From assembly GCA_016934535.1 (NCBI GenBank), contig JAFGSQ010000019.1, positions 1 through 64,000 of the forward strand: a stretch of 64,000 nucleotides of DNA, written 5' to 3'. The notes beneath the pieces were generated by a model. That model worked only from the letters and a program-made list of their open reading frames with translations, ran no database searches and was not told the origin of the DNA. Made by a program: the position numbers and the translations under genes. Numbering within the stretch: the first letter of the stretch is position 1; each line of letters starts with the position of its first letter. The stretch comes from a candidate division WOR-3 bacterium (GTDB taxonomy: Bacteria; SDB-A). Positions 34,376 through 43,513 of this stretch are shown here, piece by piece.

Positions 34376-34398
34376 AGTTTTTTTTGAAAAGGCGGAAA

Positions 34399-34986
34399 AT
34401 GGTATCTGTTTGCCCGCAATGCGGAGGAAAGGTAACACAGCGGATTTCCCCCCAGGTGGTCCTTTGCCCTTACTGCGGCAGTTCAGTCGAAGTTGAGGCG
34501 CTCTCATCTGAAGTCTGGACTCTGAACCCCGTGATAGAGAAAAAGGCGGCGTGGAATCTTGCCTCGTCCTGCATCGGTGAAATAAGTTTCATCAAAGGAT
34601 ATCTAGTGCCTTTTTCCTCTCCTCCGATAAGCGTTCCGCTCAACGAAAAAGCGCCGCGGGGTCTCAAATTGAGCTTCGGCGACAGAATTTTCAAGGACAG
34701 ACTGGACGGATTCGAGACCTTGTCTTCAAAGAACAAACCTTACGCCTACATACCTTTCTGGCAAGCAAAAAAAGACGGAGCCTGCGTATGGATTTCGGCA
34801 TCCGACGGTTCTAGGACAGTGATAAAAGATGAAAAAAAACCGTCCAAAACTTTCCTGCTTGAAACAGTAGCGCTGGCATTATCGATAGCGGCGGGAACCG
34901 TCTGGAAATTGAGTTTCGCGCTTTCCGTACTCGCATTTTCCGCGATTTTCACGTTAAGTCTTTTTATAAGACCGGGAAAAAAATGA
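34399..34986 (+). CDS. Zinc-ribbon membrane protein (first of three related genes)
   Basis: Not a named family. The 195-residue product from ATG 34399 (AAAGGCGG upstream; a TTG at 34384 is less likely) begins with a zinc ribbon, CPQC and CPYC at about residues 5-26. A beta-rich region follows, containing AYIPFWQAK at about 115-123. The C-terminus has two hydrophobic segments at about 152-190 and no signal peptide, so the ribbon is probably cytoplasmic. A 4-bp overlap leads to the next gene of the same type. The shared pattern of ribbon plus xxPxW/F motif suggests the three products work together. Confidence 0.72.
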   Translation: MVSVCPQCGGKVTQRISPQVVLCPYCGSSVEVEALSSEVWTLNPVIEKKAAWNLASSCIGEISFIKGYLVPFSSPPISVPLNEKAPRGLKLSFGDRIFKDRLDGFETLSSKNKPYAYIPFWQAKKDGACVWISASDGSRTVIKDEKKPSKTFLLETVALALSIAAGTVWKLSFALSVLAFSAIFTLSLFIRPGKK

Positions 34987-35927
34987 ACGTATCAATATCA
35001 TGCCCGTCATGCGCTTCGCCGGTTTCATACGCGTCAGGCAACAAAGTCTGCAGGTGCCTGTCATGCGGAACGGTGCTGAAAATATTACTGACTGGCGGGA
35101 TATTCAGTTACAGGAAGGAAATTCAGGAATCAATCCTGGAAAAAGCCGTGAAAACTTCTCTCGACGACTTCTGCCAGAACAATGATTACAGAATCATAGA
35201 CAGAGATGTTATATTCCTGCCGATTTGGTGTGCAGAAGGAAGAGTTACCGGCTGGGTTTCCGGAAAAGTGAACAAAAAAAGGACACCTTATTCAGTGGAG
35301 GACGGAAAAGGAAAAAAAAGGGTTTTGTTCAGGACCGAGGGAGGAGAAGTACTCAGGAGGATAATTGACGTCCCTTTGACCTTTTTCGACGTAGACAACT
35401 CATTTTTCAGGGAATATTTTCCATCAGTCGATTTATTCTCCGGCGCCCGAGAAGACAACCTTCTTCTTTTCGATGAAGATAAAATGAAAGATTCCGGAAA
35501 AATATATTTTCCGGAAAAGGAAATTGAAGAAGCGAAAGCGGTTTTTGTAAAAAAAATGAAAGAAACCGCACTTTCGCATTGGGACGCGAAAAAATTCGAC
35601 TTTTTCAGATCAGTTTCTGAAGTTTTGAATTTCAACCTGACCCTGATATTCTATCCTGTCCTGTTAGTCAGGTTCGTTCTTTCAAAAAGAGAAGGATTTG
35701 TAATAATCGACTGTACGACCGGAAAAACAGCGGGCAGGAAAATGACAGTGCTCAAATCCGGAGAAGAGAATTTCCTTGCCAAAAAAGGGCTTTTTTGCCT
35801 TGCCTCCTCTGTTGTGGGCTACGTCTCGGGGATACTGATATCTAGAGGCGGTTTTTTTGCCGGCGTGGGGATTTTTCTCGCTCTCCTAGGCGCTGTTTTC
35901 CTGTTCAGGAAGAATTATGGCGATTAG
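34983..35927 (+). CDS. Zinc-ribbon membrane protein (second of three)
   Basis: A 314-residue protein with an N-terminal zinc ribbon (CPSC and CLSC at about 8-30). A beta-rich middle has VIFLPIWCAEGRVTGW at about 77-92, and a second similar stretch is LIFYPVLLVRF, followed by IIDCTTGKTAG. The C-terminus has two membrane segments at about 258-308. The phrase pattern of a short beta strand with P and an aromatic residue, then a polar beta hairpin, resembles proteins in which a zinc ribbon precedes a DUF with a YPF(W/Y)-like motif. Function unknown. Confidence 0.7.
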   Translation: MNVSISCPSCASPVSYASGNKVCRCLSCGTVLKILLTGGIFSYRKEIQESILEKAVKTSLDDFCQNNDYRIIDRDVIFLPIWCAEGRVTGWVSGKVNKKRTPYSVEDGKGKKRVLFRTEGGEVLRRIIDVPLTFFDVDNSFFREYFPSVDLFSGAREDNLLLFDEDKMKDSGKIYFPEKEIEEAKAVFVKKMKETALSHWDAKKFDFFRSVSEVLNFNLTLIFYPVLLVRFVLSKREGFVIIDCTTGKTAGRKMTVLKSGEENFLAKKGLFCLASSVVGYVSGILISRGGFFAGVGIFLALLGAVFLFRKNYGD

Positions 35928-36627
35928 AATCGTTCCGCTCGTATGCGGTATATGCGGCAACAGCCTTAAAGCGAAAGATTCAGACCAGGTGTTTTTGTGC
36001 TCTCACTGCGTCAAGGCATTTGAACCGCAGGAAACGACTGACAATGTTTTTAATGTATTGTCGTCTTCTTCTGAAGACTCCAGCGTTTTTCTTCCCTATT
36101 TCCTTATCAGGGGCACCGTGACAGAAAATGAAATTGAAATCATAGACCTTGACGATCTCGCCGAACTGAGCGCCTCTGATTATTTCGGGACACTTAATCC
36201 TTTTCATGACAACGAAAAGACAAAAGAAGAAATTGTCATCAGCGCCGGCAAAAAAATGATAGAGGCAAAGATCCTCAAAAAACCATACTCATTATCAGTA
36301 GCCGTACCGGCTTTTAAGTCCAAAAACGCGATTCAATACGGTATGGAATACGGCAAAATTTTTCCCGCTGAACCAAGGTTTGAAAAAAAATACGCCGAAC
36401 CGTCCCTTTCCCTGCAAATGTCTTCAGGCGGCGCGGTTTTAACGGCAAAAAACCTTATTCTGAACGCGAGAGCTAAGGAAAACTCCTACATTCTCAGCAT
36501 TGACTTCGACTGGAGAATTGATATTATAAGCGTCGTGATACTCGGTTTCAAAGAAACCGGCGGTGTTTTGGAAAACGAAGAAACCGGCCTGAAGATTCCG
36601 AAGACAGCCCTGAAAGAGGACAAATGA
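35917..36627 (+). CDS. Zinc-ribbon protein (third of three, no membrane segment)
   Basis: A 236-residue soluble protein: zinc ribbon CGIC and CSHC at about 10-31, then VFLPYFLIRGTVTENEIEII at about 62-81, matching the motif position in the two preceding genes. The rest is beta-rich and ends with a strand-rich segment (SYILSIDFDWRIDIISVVILGF). The ATG at 35917 overlaps the second gene by 11 bp, and the next gene overlaps this one by 4 bp. Unknown function; possibly the soluble partner of the two membrane members. Confidence 0.7.
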   Translation: MAIRIVPLVCGICGNSLKAKDSDQVFLCSHCVKAFEPQETTDNVFNVLSSSSEDSSVFLPYFLIRGTVTENEIEIIDLDDLAELSASDYFGTLNPFHDNEKTKEEIVISAGKKMIEAKILKKPYSLSVAVPAFKSKNAIQYGMEYGKIFPAEPRFEKKYAEPSLSLQMSSGGAVLTAKNLILNARAKENSYILSIDFDWRIDIISVVILGFKETGGVLENEETGLKIPKTALKEDK

Positions 36628-38255
36628 CAGAAAAAACAAAATTTTCAATAAAACGGGGACAAATCCCTTTTGAAGTGTTCAAATCTTCCGGCCTCAATCT
36701 TGAAAACGTCATAGCCTGCCGCCTGAACGGTTTTCCCGCGGACCTGCTTCTGCAGGTAAAGGATTCATTCAATGTCACTCCTATAACCGCTTCCGATACT
36801 GATTGGCTGAGGATATACAGAAACTCGATGACCTTTCTCCTTTTCAGGGCGGTCAGCGAGATATTCAGAAACACTCGTGTGGTAGTCAACCATTCCATTT
36901 CTTCGGGATATTATTACGAAATTGTGTCGTCAGTTCTCCCGAGGGCCGACGAAATTACGGCCATCGAATCGAGAATGAAAAAAATCGCCGAAAACGACGA
37001 AGAAATCCAGCGGGAAGTAATTTCAAAAGAAAAAGCCGTCAAACTTTTTGAGAATAAAGGCAGAAAAGACACGGCCGGCCTTTTAAAAAATTACGACCGT
37101 GACGAAATCGTCCTGTACAAATCCGGCCCCGTTTTTGATTTTTATAATTCTCCTCTCGCTCCCAAAACCGGCATTCTCAAACATTTCGCTGTAAAATCAT
37201 ATCCGCCTGGAATCGTCGTTCAGTTTCCGTCTGCCAATAACCCGTCAAAGCTCGGTCCGTGGAAAGAACAGAAAAAGCTGTTTAAAATATATCACGAACA
37301 GAGGAGATGGAATCAGATACTCGATATAATCAATGTCAGAGACCTGAATCAGGCTATTGCCCGAGGAAAGGGAGGAGAAATTATCCGGGTCGCTGAAGCC
37401 CTGCACGAAAAGAAGCTTTCCGCTATAGCCGACGAAGTTTCCCACGACCGCCAGAAAAGGGTCATTTTGATTTCCGGACCGAGCTCGTCAGGAAAGACGA
37501 CTTTTTCGCGCAGACTGACAATAGCCTTGCAGGTAAACGGACTCCGGTCGGTGACTCTCTCGCTTGACAACTACTTCGTCGACAGAGAACAGACTCCCCT
37601 CGACGAAAAAGGGAATCCCGATTATGAGTCTCCTAAAACAATTCAGACCGATTTATTCCGTGAACAGCTCCTGAGCCTCCTAAACGGCAAAAAGGTCCGG
37701 GTTCCCAAATTCGATTTCACGACGGGAAAGAAAAAAGTCAATTCGGTCGAGACGTCCATAGAACCGGGTCACCCGATAATAATCGAGGGCATCCACGCCC
37801 TGAACGAAGATCTGACTGATATGCTCGAACCCGAAGTGAAACTGAAACTTTACGCAAGTCCGTTGACGCAGGTCAACATGGACGATCACAACAGAGTAAC
37901 TACGTCCGACTGCCGTATACTGAGAAGGATTGTCAGGGACAGCCAGTTCAGAGGCTACAGCCCCACGGACACAATTAACAGATGGCAGAGCATCTCCCGC
38001 GGCGAAGGAAGATGGATCTACCCTTATCAGGAAACCGCCGACATCATGTTCAACACTTCTCTCATATACGAGATACCGGCCTTAAAAAGAAAAGCCGTCG
38101 AAATGTTAAAAACAGTAAAAGAATCTGAACCGGCGTACATGGAAGCAGTCAGGCTTCTATCAATTCTCGAATTTTACTCCGAGATGGAAACAGATGAAAT
38201 ACCATTCACTTCCGTCCTCAGGGAGTTCATTGGCGGAAGCGTTTTTAAATACTGA
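36624..38255 (+). CDS. Uridine-kinase-like protein with N-terminal tRNA-synthetase-like domain
   Basis: A 543-residue protein with two halves. Residues about 1-200 resemble the TGS/second additional domain of threonyl-tRNA synthetase (RLNGFPADLL; VVNHSISSGYYYEI). Residues about 280-500 are a uridine/phosphoribulokinase-type P-loop kinase with ISGPSSSGKTTFSRRL, SLDNYFVDRE and IIEGIHALNE. This fused form is known in many anaerobes as a nucleoside kinase or uridine kinase homologue; its substrate is not settled. It overlaps the zinc-ribbon operon by 4 bp and acpS by 1 bp. Confidence 0.88.
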   Translation: MTEKTKFSIKRGQIPFEVFKSSGLNLENVIACRLNGFPADLLLQVKDSFNVTPITASDTDWLRIYRNSMTFLLFRAVSEIFRNTRVVVNHSISSGYYYEIVSSVLPRADEITAIESRMKKIAENDEEIQREVISKEKAVKLFENKGRKDTAGLLKNYDRDEIVLYKSGPVFDFYNSPLAPKTGILKHFAVKSYPPGIVVQFPSANNPSKLGPWKEQKKLFKIYHEQRRWNQILDIINVRDLNQAIARGKGGEIIRVAEALHEKKLSAIADEVSHDRQKRVILISGPSSSGKTTFSRRLTIALQVNGLRSVTLSLDNYFVDREQTPLDEKGNPDYESPKTIQTDLFREQLLSLLNGKKVRVPKFDFTTGKKKVNSVETSIEPGHPIIIEGIHALNEDLTDMLEPEVKLKLYASPLTQVNMDDHNRVTTSDCRILRRIVRDSQFRGYSPTDTINRWQSISRGEGRWIYPYQETADIMFNTSLIYEIPALKRKAVEMLKTVKESEPAYMEAVRLLSILEFYSEMETDEIPFTSVLREFIGGSVFKY

Positions 38256-38623
38256 TGATTCAGGGAATTGGCATAGACATAGTCGAAAAGAGAAGAATAG
38301 CGTCCGCTTTGAGCAAATTCGGCGTCAGATTCGCTGAAAAGATATTGTCTGAATCCGAACTTGCCGAATTTACGTCGAGAGAATATGATATCGAATGGCT
38401 TGCGGGAAGGTTTTCCGCCAAAGAAGCGGCTTCCAAAGCTATCGGCACCGGAATGAGAGACGGGATATGGTTCAAGGATTTTTGTGTTGCCTCTTCGGAT
38501 GGAAAACCAGCAATAATATTGAATGGCAATGCTAAAAAACGCGCAGGCGACGGATTTTTTCATCTTTCAATAAGTCACGAAAGAGAATACGCAGTTTCAG
38601 TAGTAATATTCGAGAAAGGATAA
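38255..38623 (+). CDS. acpS: Holo-[acyl-carrier-protein] synthase
   Basis: AcpS transfers phosphopantetheine from CoA to apo-ACP, needed for fatty acid and lipid A synthesis. The 122-residue product has GIGIDIVEKRRI with the metal-binding aspartate. It also has LAGRFSAKEAASKAIGTG with the catalytic glutamate, and LSISHEREYAV. The start overlaps the preceding stop (TGATG). Confidence 0.95.
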   Translation: MIQGIGIDIVEKRRIASALSKFGVRFAEKILSESELAEFTSREYDIEWLAGRFSAKEAASKAIGTGMRDGIWFKDFCVASSDGKPAIILNGNAKKRAGDGFFHLSISHEREYAVSVVIFEKG

Positions 38624-38629
38624 AAGTGA

Positions 38630-39601
38630 ATGAACGACATAAGAACGGGAGTAATCGGCGTCGGCCACCTCGGAAGACACCACGCGAGAATCTACAAACA
38701 GCTTGGCTGCCTGGAAGGAGTTTACGACCTTAACCAGGACAGAATGAATGAAGTTGCCGCCGAATTTTCCTGCAAACCTTACCCTGACATGAACGAACTT
38801 ATAAAAAAAGTAGACGCGGTCTCTCTCGCGACGACAGCTTCAACCCATCACACAATAGGCATGAAAGTGCTTGACAACAAAAAACATCTTCTCGTAGAAA
38901 AACCTGTAACAGTCCTGACCTCTCACGCCGAAGAAATGATTAGATCCGCTTCAAAAGGAGGCGTTGTACTTCAGGTCGGGCATTCTGAACGATTCAATCC
39001 GGCTTTTCTTTACGTCAAAGACAAAATACGGGATCCCTTTTTCATTGAGAGTCATCGAATCGGTTTCCCCTCGGAACGTGGCCTCGACGTAGCCGTCGTT
39101 TTCGACTTGATGATCCACGATATAGACATCGCGCTTCAATACATAAAAAGTCCCATAAAGGAGATATCCGCAATCGGCGGACCGATTTTCTCAAGAGAAA
39201 TCGACATTGCAAACGCGCGTGTCGAATTTGAAAACGGAGCCATAGCAAATCTGATGGTCAGTCGGGCGGCTCAGAAATCAAAAAGAAAAATCAGATTTTT
39301 CCAGATGGACGCTTACATATCACTCGATTTTCAGGAAAGAATCGTCGAGATTTACAAGCGGACTCTGGAGAACGGAAAATACAGCATTTCCGTGGATAAA
39401 TCCGAGCAGAAAGAAGGAGAGCCTCTCATGCTCGAGATCAGTTCTTTCATAAACTCCGTAAAAGAGGGTAAAAAGCCTGAAGTCAGCGGTGAAGACGGCA
39501 TGAGGTCGCTTGAAGTCGCCTGGAAAATTATTGAAAAGATAAAAACGAGATATTCAAGCATGATAGGTTTTTATGCGCAAGATACTCATAGTAACCGGTG
39601 A
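38630..39601 (+). CDS. Gfo/Idh/MocA-family NAD(P)-dependent oxidoreductase
   Basis: A 323-residue protein with an N-terminal Rossmann fold (GVIGVGHLGRHHARIY) and the family EKPVT motif (LLVEKPVTVL). The C-terminal alpha/beta dimer domain carries VVFDLMIHDIDIAL. Its place directly before lpxB suggests a sugar-nucleotide oxidoreductase in lipid A synthesis, for example a UDP-GlcNAc 3-dehydrogenase (GnnA-like) feeding 3-amino lipid A. No aminotransferase partner is visible here, so this is tentative. Confidence 0.88.
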   Translation: MNDIRTGVIGVGHLGRHHARIYKQLGCLEGVYDLNQDRMNEVAAEFSCKPYPDMNELIKKVDAVSLATTASTHHTIGMKVLDNKKHLLVEKPVTVLTSHAEEMIRSASKGGVVLQVGHSERFNPAFLYVKDKIRDPFFIESHRIGFPSERGLDVAVVFDLMIHDIDIALQYIKSPIKEISAIGGPIFSREIDIANARVEFENGAIANLMVSRAAQKSKRKIRFFQMDAYISLDFQERIVEIYKRTLENGKYSISVDKSEQKEGEPLMLEISSFINSVKEGKKPEVSGEDGMRSLEVAWKIIEKIKTRYSSMIGFYAQDTHSNR

Positions 39602-40685
39602 ACTTTCCGGAGACATTCACGCCTCCGAATTCATAAGGGAATCACTGGCCTTTGACAGCGATATCGAATTTTTTGCTATCGGCGGAAGCAACATGGAAAA
39701 AGCCGGCGCCGCTATAATAATGCCTTATGACTCCCTGACGGCCATGGGTTTCGTCTCTCCGGTTCTGAACATATTTCACTACAGGCGAATACTCGACAAA
39801 ATACACAAATGGATGAAGACCGAAAAACCGGATGCCGTCGTACTCGTCGATTTTCCCGGTTTCAACCTTCAGGTCGCGATGTTCGCTCATTATCTTAACA
39901 TTCCGGTTGTCTACTATATTCTGCCTCAGGTGTGGGCGTGGGGAACATGGCGAATCAGACAAATTAAAAAATATGTAGACCTTGCCCTGGTCATACTCCC
40001 ATTCGTACCGAAGTTTTTTTCCCAGTACGGTGTAAGATCCGTATACGTGGGGCATCCGGTCCTCGACACTGTTGTTAAACGCGGGAACTACCCTGAAACC
40101 GCAGACGAAAAAAATACCGCTACTGTAGGTCTTTTCCCCGGTTCGAGAAAGTCGGAAATCAGAAGGCATATCCTGGTAATGTTAAAAGTAGCGGAATTAA
40201 TAAGAATCCGGCATCCAGAAGTCAATTTCCTCGTCGCCTGCGACCCGAAAAACGCAGACACGGCATACTTGCCAGGTTACATAAACTTCGTGCCAGACGA
40301 TCCATACGGCGTCATGAAAAGATCCAGTATCCTCATAGCCGCTTCAGGTACAGTGACACTTGAGGGAGCCTTTTTTGAAAAACCCATGATCGTCATATAC
40401 AAAACCGAGGCTCCGACCTATTTTCTAGCAAGGCTTCTCGCAAAAGTACCTTACATCAGCCTCGTAAATATAACGGGAGGGGAAAAAATATTACCTGAGT
40501 TCATTCAGAAAAACGCCGACCCGGAAAAAATAGCTCAAAGCGCCGAAAGCCTTCTGTACGATAATGCTGTGAGAGAAAAGATGATAAACAAAATTAAAAC
40601 CGTCAAGAAAAAACTCGGCTCTCCAGGAGCGTCAAAAAGAGCGGCCGAATATTTTTTGAGATTCATAAATGAAAATAAAAGATAA
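39573..40685 (+). CDS. lpxB: Lipid-A-disaccharide synthase
   Basis: LpxB condenses lipid X with UDP-diacylglucosamine to give the lipid A disaccharide. The 370-residue product has the diagnostic N-terminus ILIVTGELSGDIHAS, then IGGSNMEKAG, YYILPQVWAW, LFPGSRKSEI, and ASGTVTLEGAFFEKPM. The ATG at 39573 lies 29 bp inside the oxidoreductase gene. Confidence 0.97.
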   Translation: MRKILIVTGELSGDIHASEFIRESLAFDSDIEFFAIGGSNMEKAGAAIIMPYDSLTAMGFVSPVLNIFHYRRILDKIHKWMKTEKPDAVVLVDFPGFNLQVAMFAHYLNIPVVYYILPQVWAWGTWRIRQIKKYVDLALVILPFVPKFFSQYGVRSVYVGHPVLDTVVKRGNYPETADEKNTATVGLFPGSRKSEIRRHILVMLKVAELIRIRHPEVNFLVACDPKNADTAYLPGYINFVPDDPYGVMKRSSILIAASGTVTLEGAFFEKPMIVIYKTEAPTYFLARLLAKVPYISLVNITGGEKILPEFIQKNADPEKIAQSAESLLYDNAVREKMINKIKTVKKKLGSPGASKRAAEYFLRFINENKR

Positions 40686-41325
40686 ACTTTTTCTCGGCCC
40701 CGGCGTGTACATTGGTTATCTGTTCATACTTTTGTGGGGCAAAACTCTTTCCATTGTCAAAAGGAACATCGAAGAAACACTGTCCGATAAAAGCAATTAC
40801 CCGGCCGTCTATCTTCTTTGGCACAGAGACCTTCTGGTCCCGGCTTTTTTCTTCAGAAACAAAGGGTATAAAGTACTCATCGGAAAGCACAGGGACGCAG
40901 AATATATTTCGAGGATATCGCTGAAACTCGGTTACAGAACACTGAGGGGTTCTGCAACCAGGGGATCCGCTTCGGCGATGAGAAACATCGTCAAATCTCT
41001 CAAAAAAAATGAAATCGTCGTTATCACTCCTGACGGCCCGACTGGTCCGCCTCAGGAAATAAAAGAAGGCTCCCTCCTGGCCGCCGTCAAAATAGGGGCT
41101 CCCGTGATACCTGTTGTACTTTCGTACAAAAAATTTTACTCTTTCAAATCGTGGGACAAGTTCCGTCTCGCAATTCCATTTTCAAAAGTGTGCATTCTGT
41201 TCGGCAAGCCTGTTTTAATGAAGGATTGCGGGTCCAGGGACAACGTCCGCAGAATAAAACCGATCCTCGAAAAAAAAATAATCGGACTCGAAAAAGTTGC
41301 AGAGAAGGCGTTGTGCTCAGCGTAA
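40669..41325 (+). CDS. DUF374 lysophospholipid/lipid A acyltransferase-like protein
   Basis: A 218-residue membrane-associated protein of the LPLAT superfamily (DUF374). It has an N-terminal hydrophobic segment, LWHRDLLVPAFFF (HxxxxD-like catalytic motif, H followed by RD), RGSATRGSASAM and TPDGPTGPPQEIKEG. Members of this family are found where LpxL-type late acyltransferases are missing and may acylate lipid A. The position between lpxB and waaA fits. It overlaps lpxB by 17 bp and waaA by 13 bp. Confidence 0.9.
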   Translation: MKIKDKLFLGPGVYIGYLFILLWGKTLSIVKRNIEETLSDKSNYPAVYLLWHRDLLVPAFFFRNKGYKVLIGKHRDAEYISRISLKLGYRTLRGSATRGSASAMRNIVKSLKKNEIVVITPDGPTGPPQEIKEGSLLAAVKIGAPVIPVVLSYKKFYSFKSWDKFRLAIPFSKVCILFGKPVLMKDCGSRDNVRRIKPILEKKIIGLEKVAEKALCSA

Positions 41326-42560
41326 TCGCGTACAATATCTTTCTTGCTATATTTTTCCCCTTTCTGGCTCTTGTCATTTTTGCGAAAATACTGCAAACAC
41401 GCAGAGAATGGATGAACAGATGGGGATTTTTGCCAAAATTCAAGAAAAGATACGTAATCTGGATCCACGGTTCATCTGTCGGAGAAATAAATTCTCTCAA
41501 ATCAATTTGCGCGGACCTGAGTGTCAAACACCCCCGCTTCAGGTTTCTGGTGACCTCCTACACAAGGACAGGTGTCATTCGCGCAGAAAATATAATGAAC
41601 AAAAAGAACATCAAAACGGCTTTTTTCCCTTTCGATTTTCCTTTGAGCGTAATCAACGCGGTCAACAGAGTAAAACCTTCATGTGTCCTTTTCACGGAAA
41701 CAGAAATATGGCCGAATTTTCTTTTTTACTGCAGGCTTAGAAAGATACCGGTATTCCTTTTGAGCGCAAGAATATCCGACAGGACTTATCCCCGATACAA
41801 ATCCTTCCGGAGATTTTTGAAAAGGGTCCTTTCCTCCTACACATTCGTTTTCGCCCAGGACGAATTAAACGCCCGGCGCTTTATAGAAATCGGCGTGCCC
41901 AAGGACAGAATATCCAGGTCAGGCTCTCTGAAAGCTTCTTATGAAATACAGTCGCCTCCTCCTTTACCAATCCGGCCCGGAACAATTCTATGGACAGCCG
42001 GCCCTTTGAGAAAAGGCGAATTCGAGCAGATTTTAGAGGTTTTCTCTTCCCTGAAAAACAGGTATTCTTCCCTCGCTCTTCTTTTGGCTCCAAGATATCT
42101 CGACATGACACAGGATATTCTGCGGTGTGCCCGATCAAAAAGCCTCGAACCGACTCTTAGGTCTCATTCTGCGGAGATATTGCCGGGACTGACCATACTT
42201 GACAGCCTTGGCGAGCTTTCTCGTTTCTACAAAGAGGCTAAAATAGCTTTTATAGGGGGTTCTTTTGTCAACGCGGGAGGTCACAATCCCCTCGAAGCGG
42301 CTTTTCAGGGAGTACCCGTGCTGATGGGACCGCATTATCAGAACGTCGAAGACACGATGAACAAACTCGCCGAGGCAAAAGGAGCCTGGATAGTCGAATC
42401 TCAACAGGATCTTGAAAAAGCGCTCGATAAGTTACTCTCCAACGAAGACATGAGACGATCGGCCTCGGAAAATATACAAAAAGCCGCACTGTCGCAGCTC
42501 GTTTCAAAAAATGAAATATACGAGATGATTGAGAAGAAAACTCCCGGATTCCCATGTTGA
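41313..42560 (+). CDS. waaA: 3-deoxy-D-manno-octulosonic acid transferase (Kdo transferase)
   Basis: WaaA adds Kdo to the lipid A precursor at the inner membrane. The start is taken as GTG 41313 (AAGG upstream; 13-bp overlap with the acyltransferase gene), giving 415 residues and an N-terminal membrane anchor. The longer frame reads through the acyltransferase gene and is rejected. Motifs: IWIHGSSVGEINSL, CVLFTETEIWPN, LLSARISDRTYPRYK and, in the donor domain, FIGGSFVNAGGHNPLEAA. Confidence 0.96.
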   Translation: MLSVIAYNIFLAIFFPFLALVIFAKILQTRREWMNRWGFLPKFKKRYVIWIHGSSVGEINSLKSICADLSVKHPRFRFLVTSYTRTGVIRAENIMNKKNIKTAFFPFDFPLSVINAVNRVKPSCVLFTETEIWPNFLFYCRLRKIPVFLLSARISDRTYPRYKSFRRFLKRVLSSYTFVFAQDELNARRFIEIGVPKDRISRSGSLKASYEIQSPPPLPIRPGTILWTAGPLRKGEFEQILEVFSSLKNRYSSLALLLAPRYLDMTQDILRCARSKSLEPTLRSHSAEILPGLTILDSLGELSRFYKEAKIAFIGGSFVNAGGHNPLEAAFQGVPVLMGPHYQNVEDTMNKLAEAKGAWIVESQQDLEKALDKLLSNEDMRRSASENIQKAALSQLVSKNEIYEMIEKKTPGFPC

Positions 42561-43513
42561 AATTCCTTTTAGTTCCTCTCGTTCCTCTGTATTTCTCACT
42601 TTACTGTTTAGACAAAAAAATAAAGACCTCCAAAAAAACAAGATTTTCAGCAAAGACGATAAGCGTCGGAAATATCGAAGCAGGAGGCACCGGTAAAACC
42701 CAGTTTGTATCTTACATTCTTTCTATTCTGGAAAGAAAGAATGTCCGTGCGGCTGTGCTGGCGAGAGGATACGGGGGATCTCACAGAGGTTTCGTGAGCC
42801 CAAACACTCCTGAAGCGGGTGACGAAGTAAGAATGATCTCCAGGAAATTCAGCAATTTTCCTGTCGTCGCTTGCGGCGACAGACAGAGAGGTTATAAAAT
42901 GCTGATCAAAGAAAATCCGGGAGTCGAAGTCATTATACTCGACGACGGATATCAGCAATACGGAATTGCCAAGGATCTCGATATCCTTCTTCTCGACTGG
43001 GAAAATCCCAAAGCCGGAGGTCTCATTCCCATGGGGAGCCTGAGAGAACCTCTATTGGCTTCAAGAAGGGCAGACCTTATAATTTTCACAAGAACCAAAG
43101 AACCTGTTTTACCGGCAGGTTTGGCAAGATTCCCGGATTCACTCAGTGTTCCATGCCTTTTTTGCGATTTCGAGACAACAGGAGTTATAAAGAAAGGCGT
43201 CTCTCTGTCGCGAAGGGAAAAATATTTTTTTGTAAGTTCCATAGCAAAACCCGAAAGACTGCTCAGACATCTGAACTCCTCAGGATTCGACATCACAAAT
43301 TTCATGTTTTTCAGGGACCACCATTCCTTTTCTGACAGAGACGCCGATAAAATCATTTCGAGCACAAAAAAAAGCGGATGTAAGGAAGTGCTTTGCACAG
43401 AAAAAGACGCTGTGAAACTGCCCTTCGAATGCGCAATAATAGAATCTGAAATAAAATGGTTCGGCAATTCGGGAGACATTTTTATTAAAAAGCTCACGGA
43501 GACTGTACTTTGA
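42554..43513 (+). CDS. lpxK: Tetraacyldisaccharide 4'-kinase
   Basis: LpxK phosphorylates the lipid A disaccharide at the 4' position. The 319-residue product has an N-terminal hydrophobic anchor, a P-loop in SVGNIEAGGTGKT, then ARGYGG, GDEVRMI, VIILDDGYQQYGI (catalytic aspartate region) and LLDWENP. It overlaps waaA by 7 bp and the next gene by 4 bp (TTGA). Confidence 0.97.
   Translation: MLKFLLVPLVPLYFSLYCLDKKIKTSKKTRFSAKTISVGNIEAGGTGKTQFVSYILSILERKNVRAAVLARGYGGSHRGFVSPNTPEAGDEVRMISRKFSNFPVVACGDRQRGYKMLIKENPGVEVIILDDGYQQYGIAKDLDILLLDWENPKAGGLIPMGSLREPLLASRRADLIIFTRTKEPVLPAGLARFPDSLSVPCLFCDFETTGVIKKGVSLSRREKYFFVSSIAKPERLLRHLNSSGFDITNFMFFRDHHSFSDRDADKIISSTKKSGCKEVLCTEKDAVKLPFECAIIESEIKWFGNSGDIFIKKLTETVL

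Noticed and set aside
36803-42138. Numerous frames of 60-180 residues opposite the zinc-ribbon and lipid A genes
   Set aside because: Antisense or out-of-frame shadows of well-supported genes; none has a ribosome site with family motifs.
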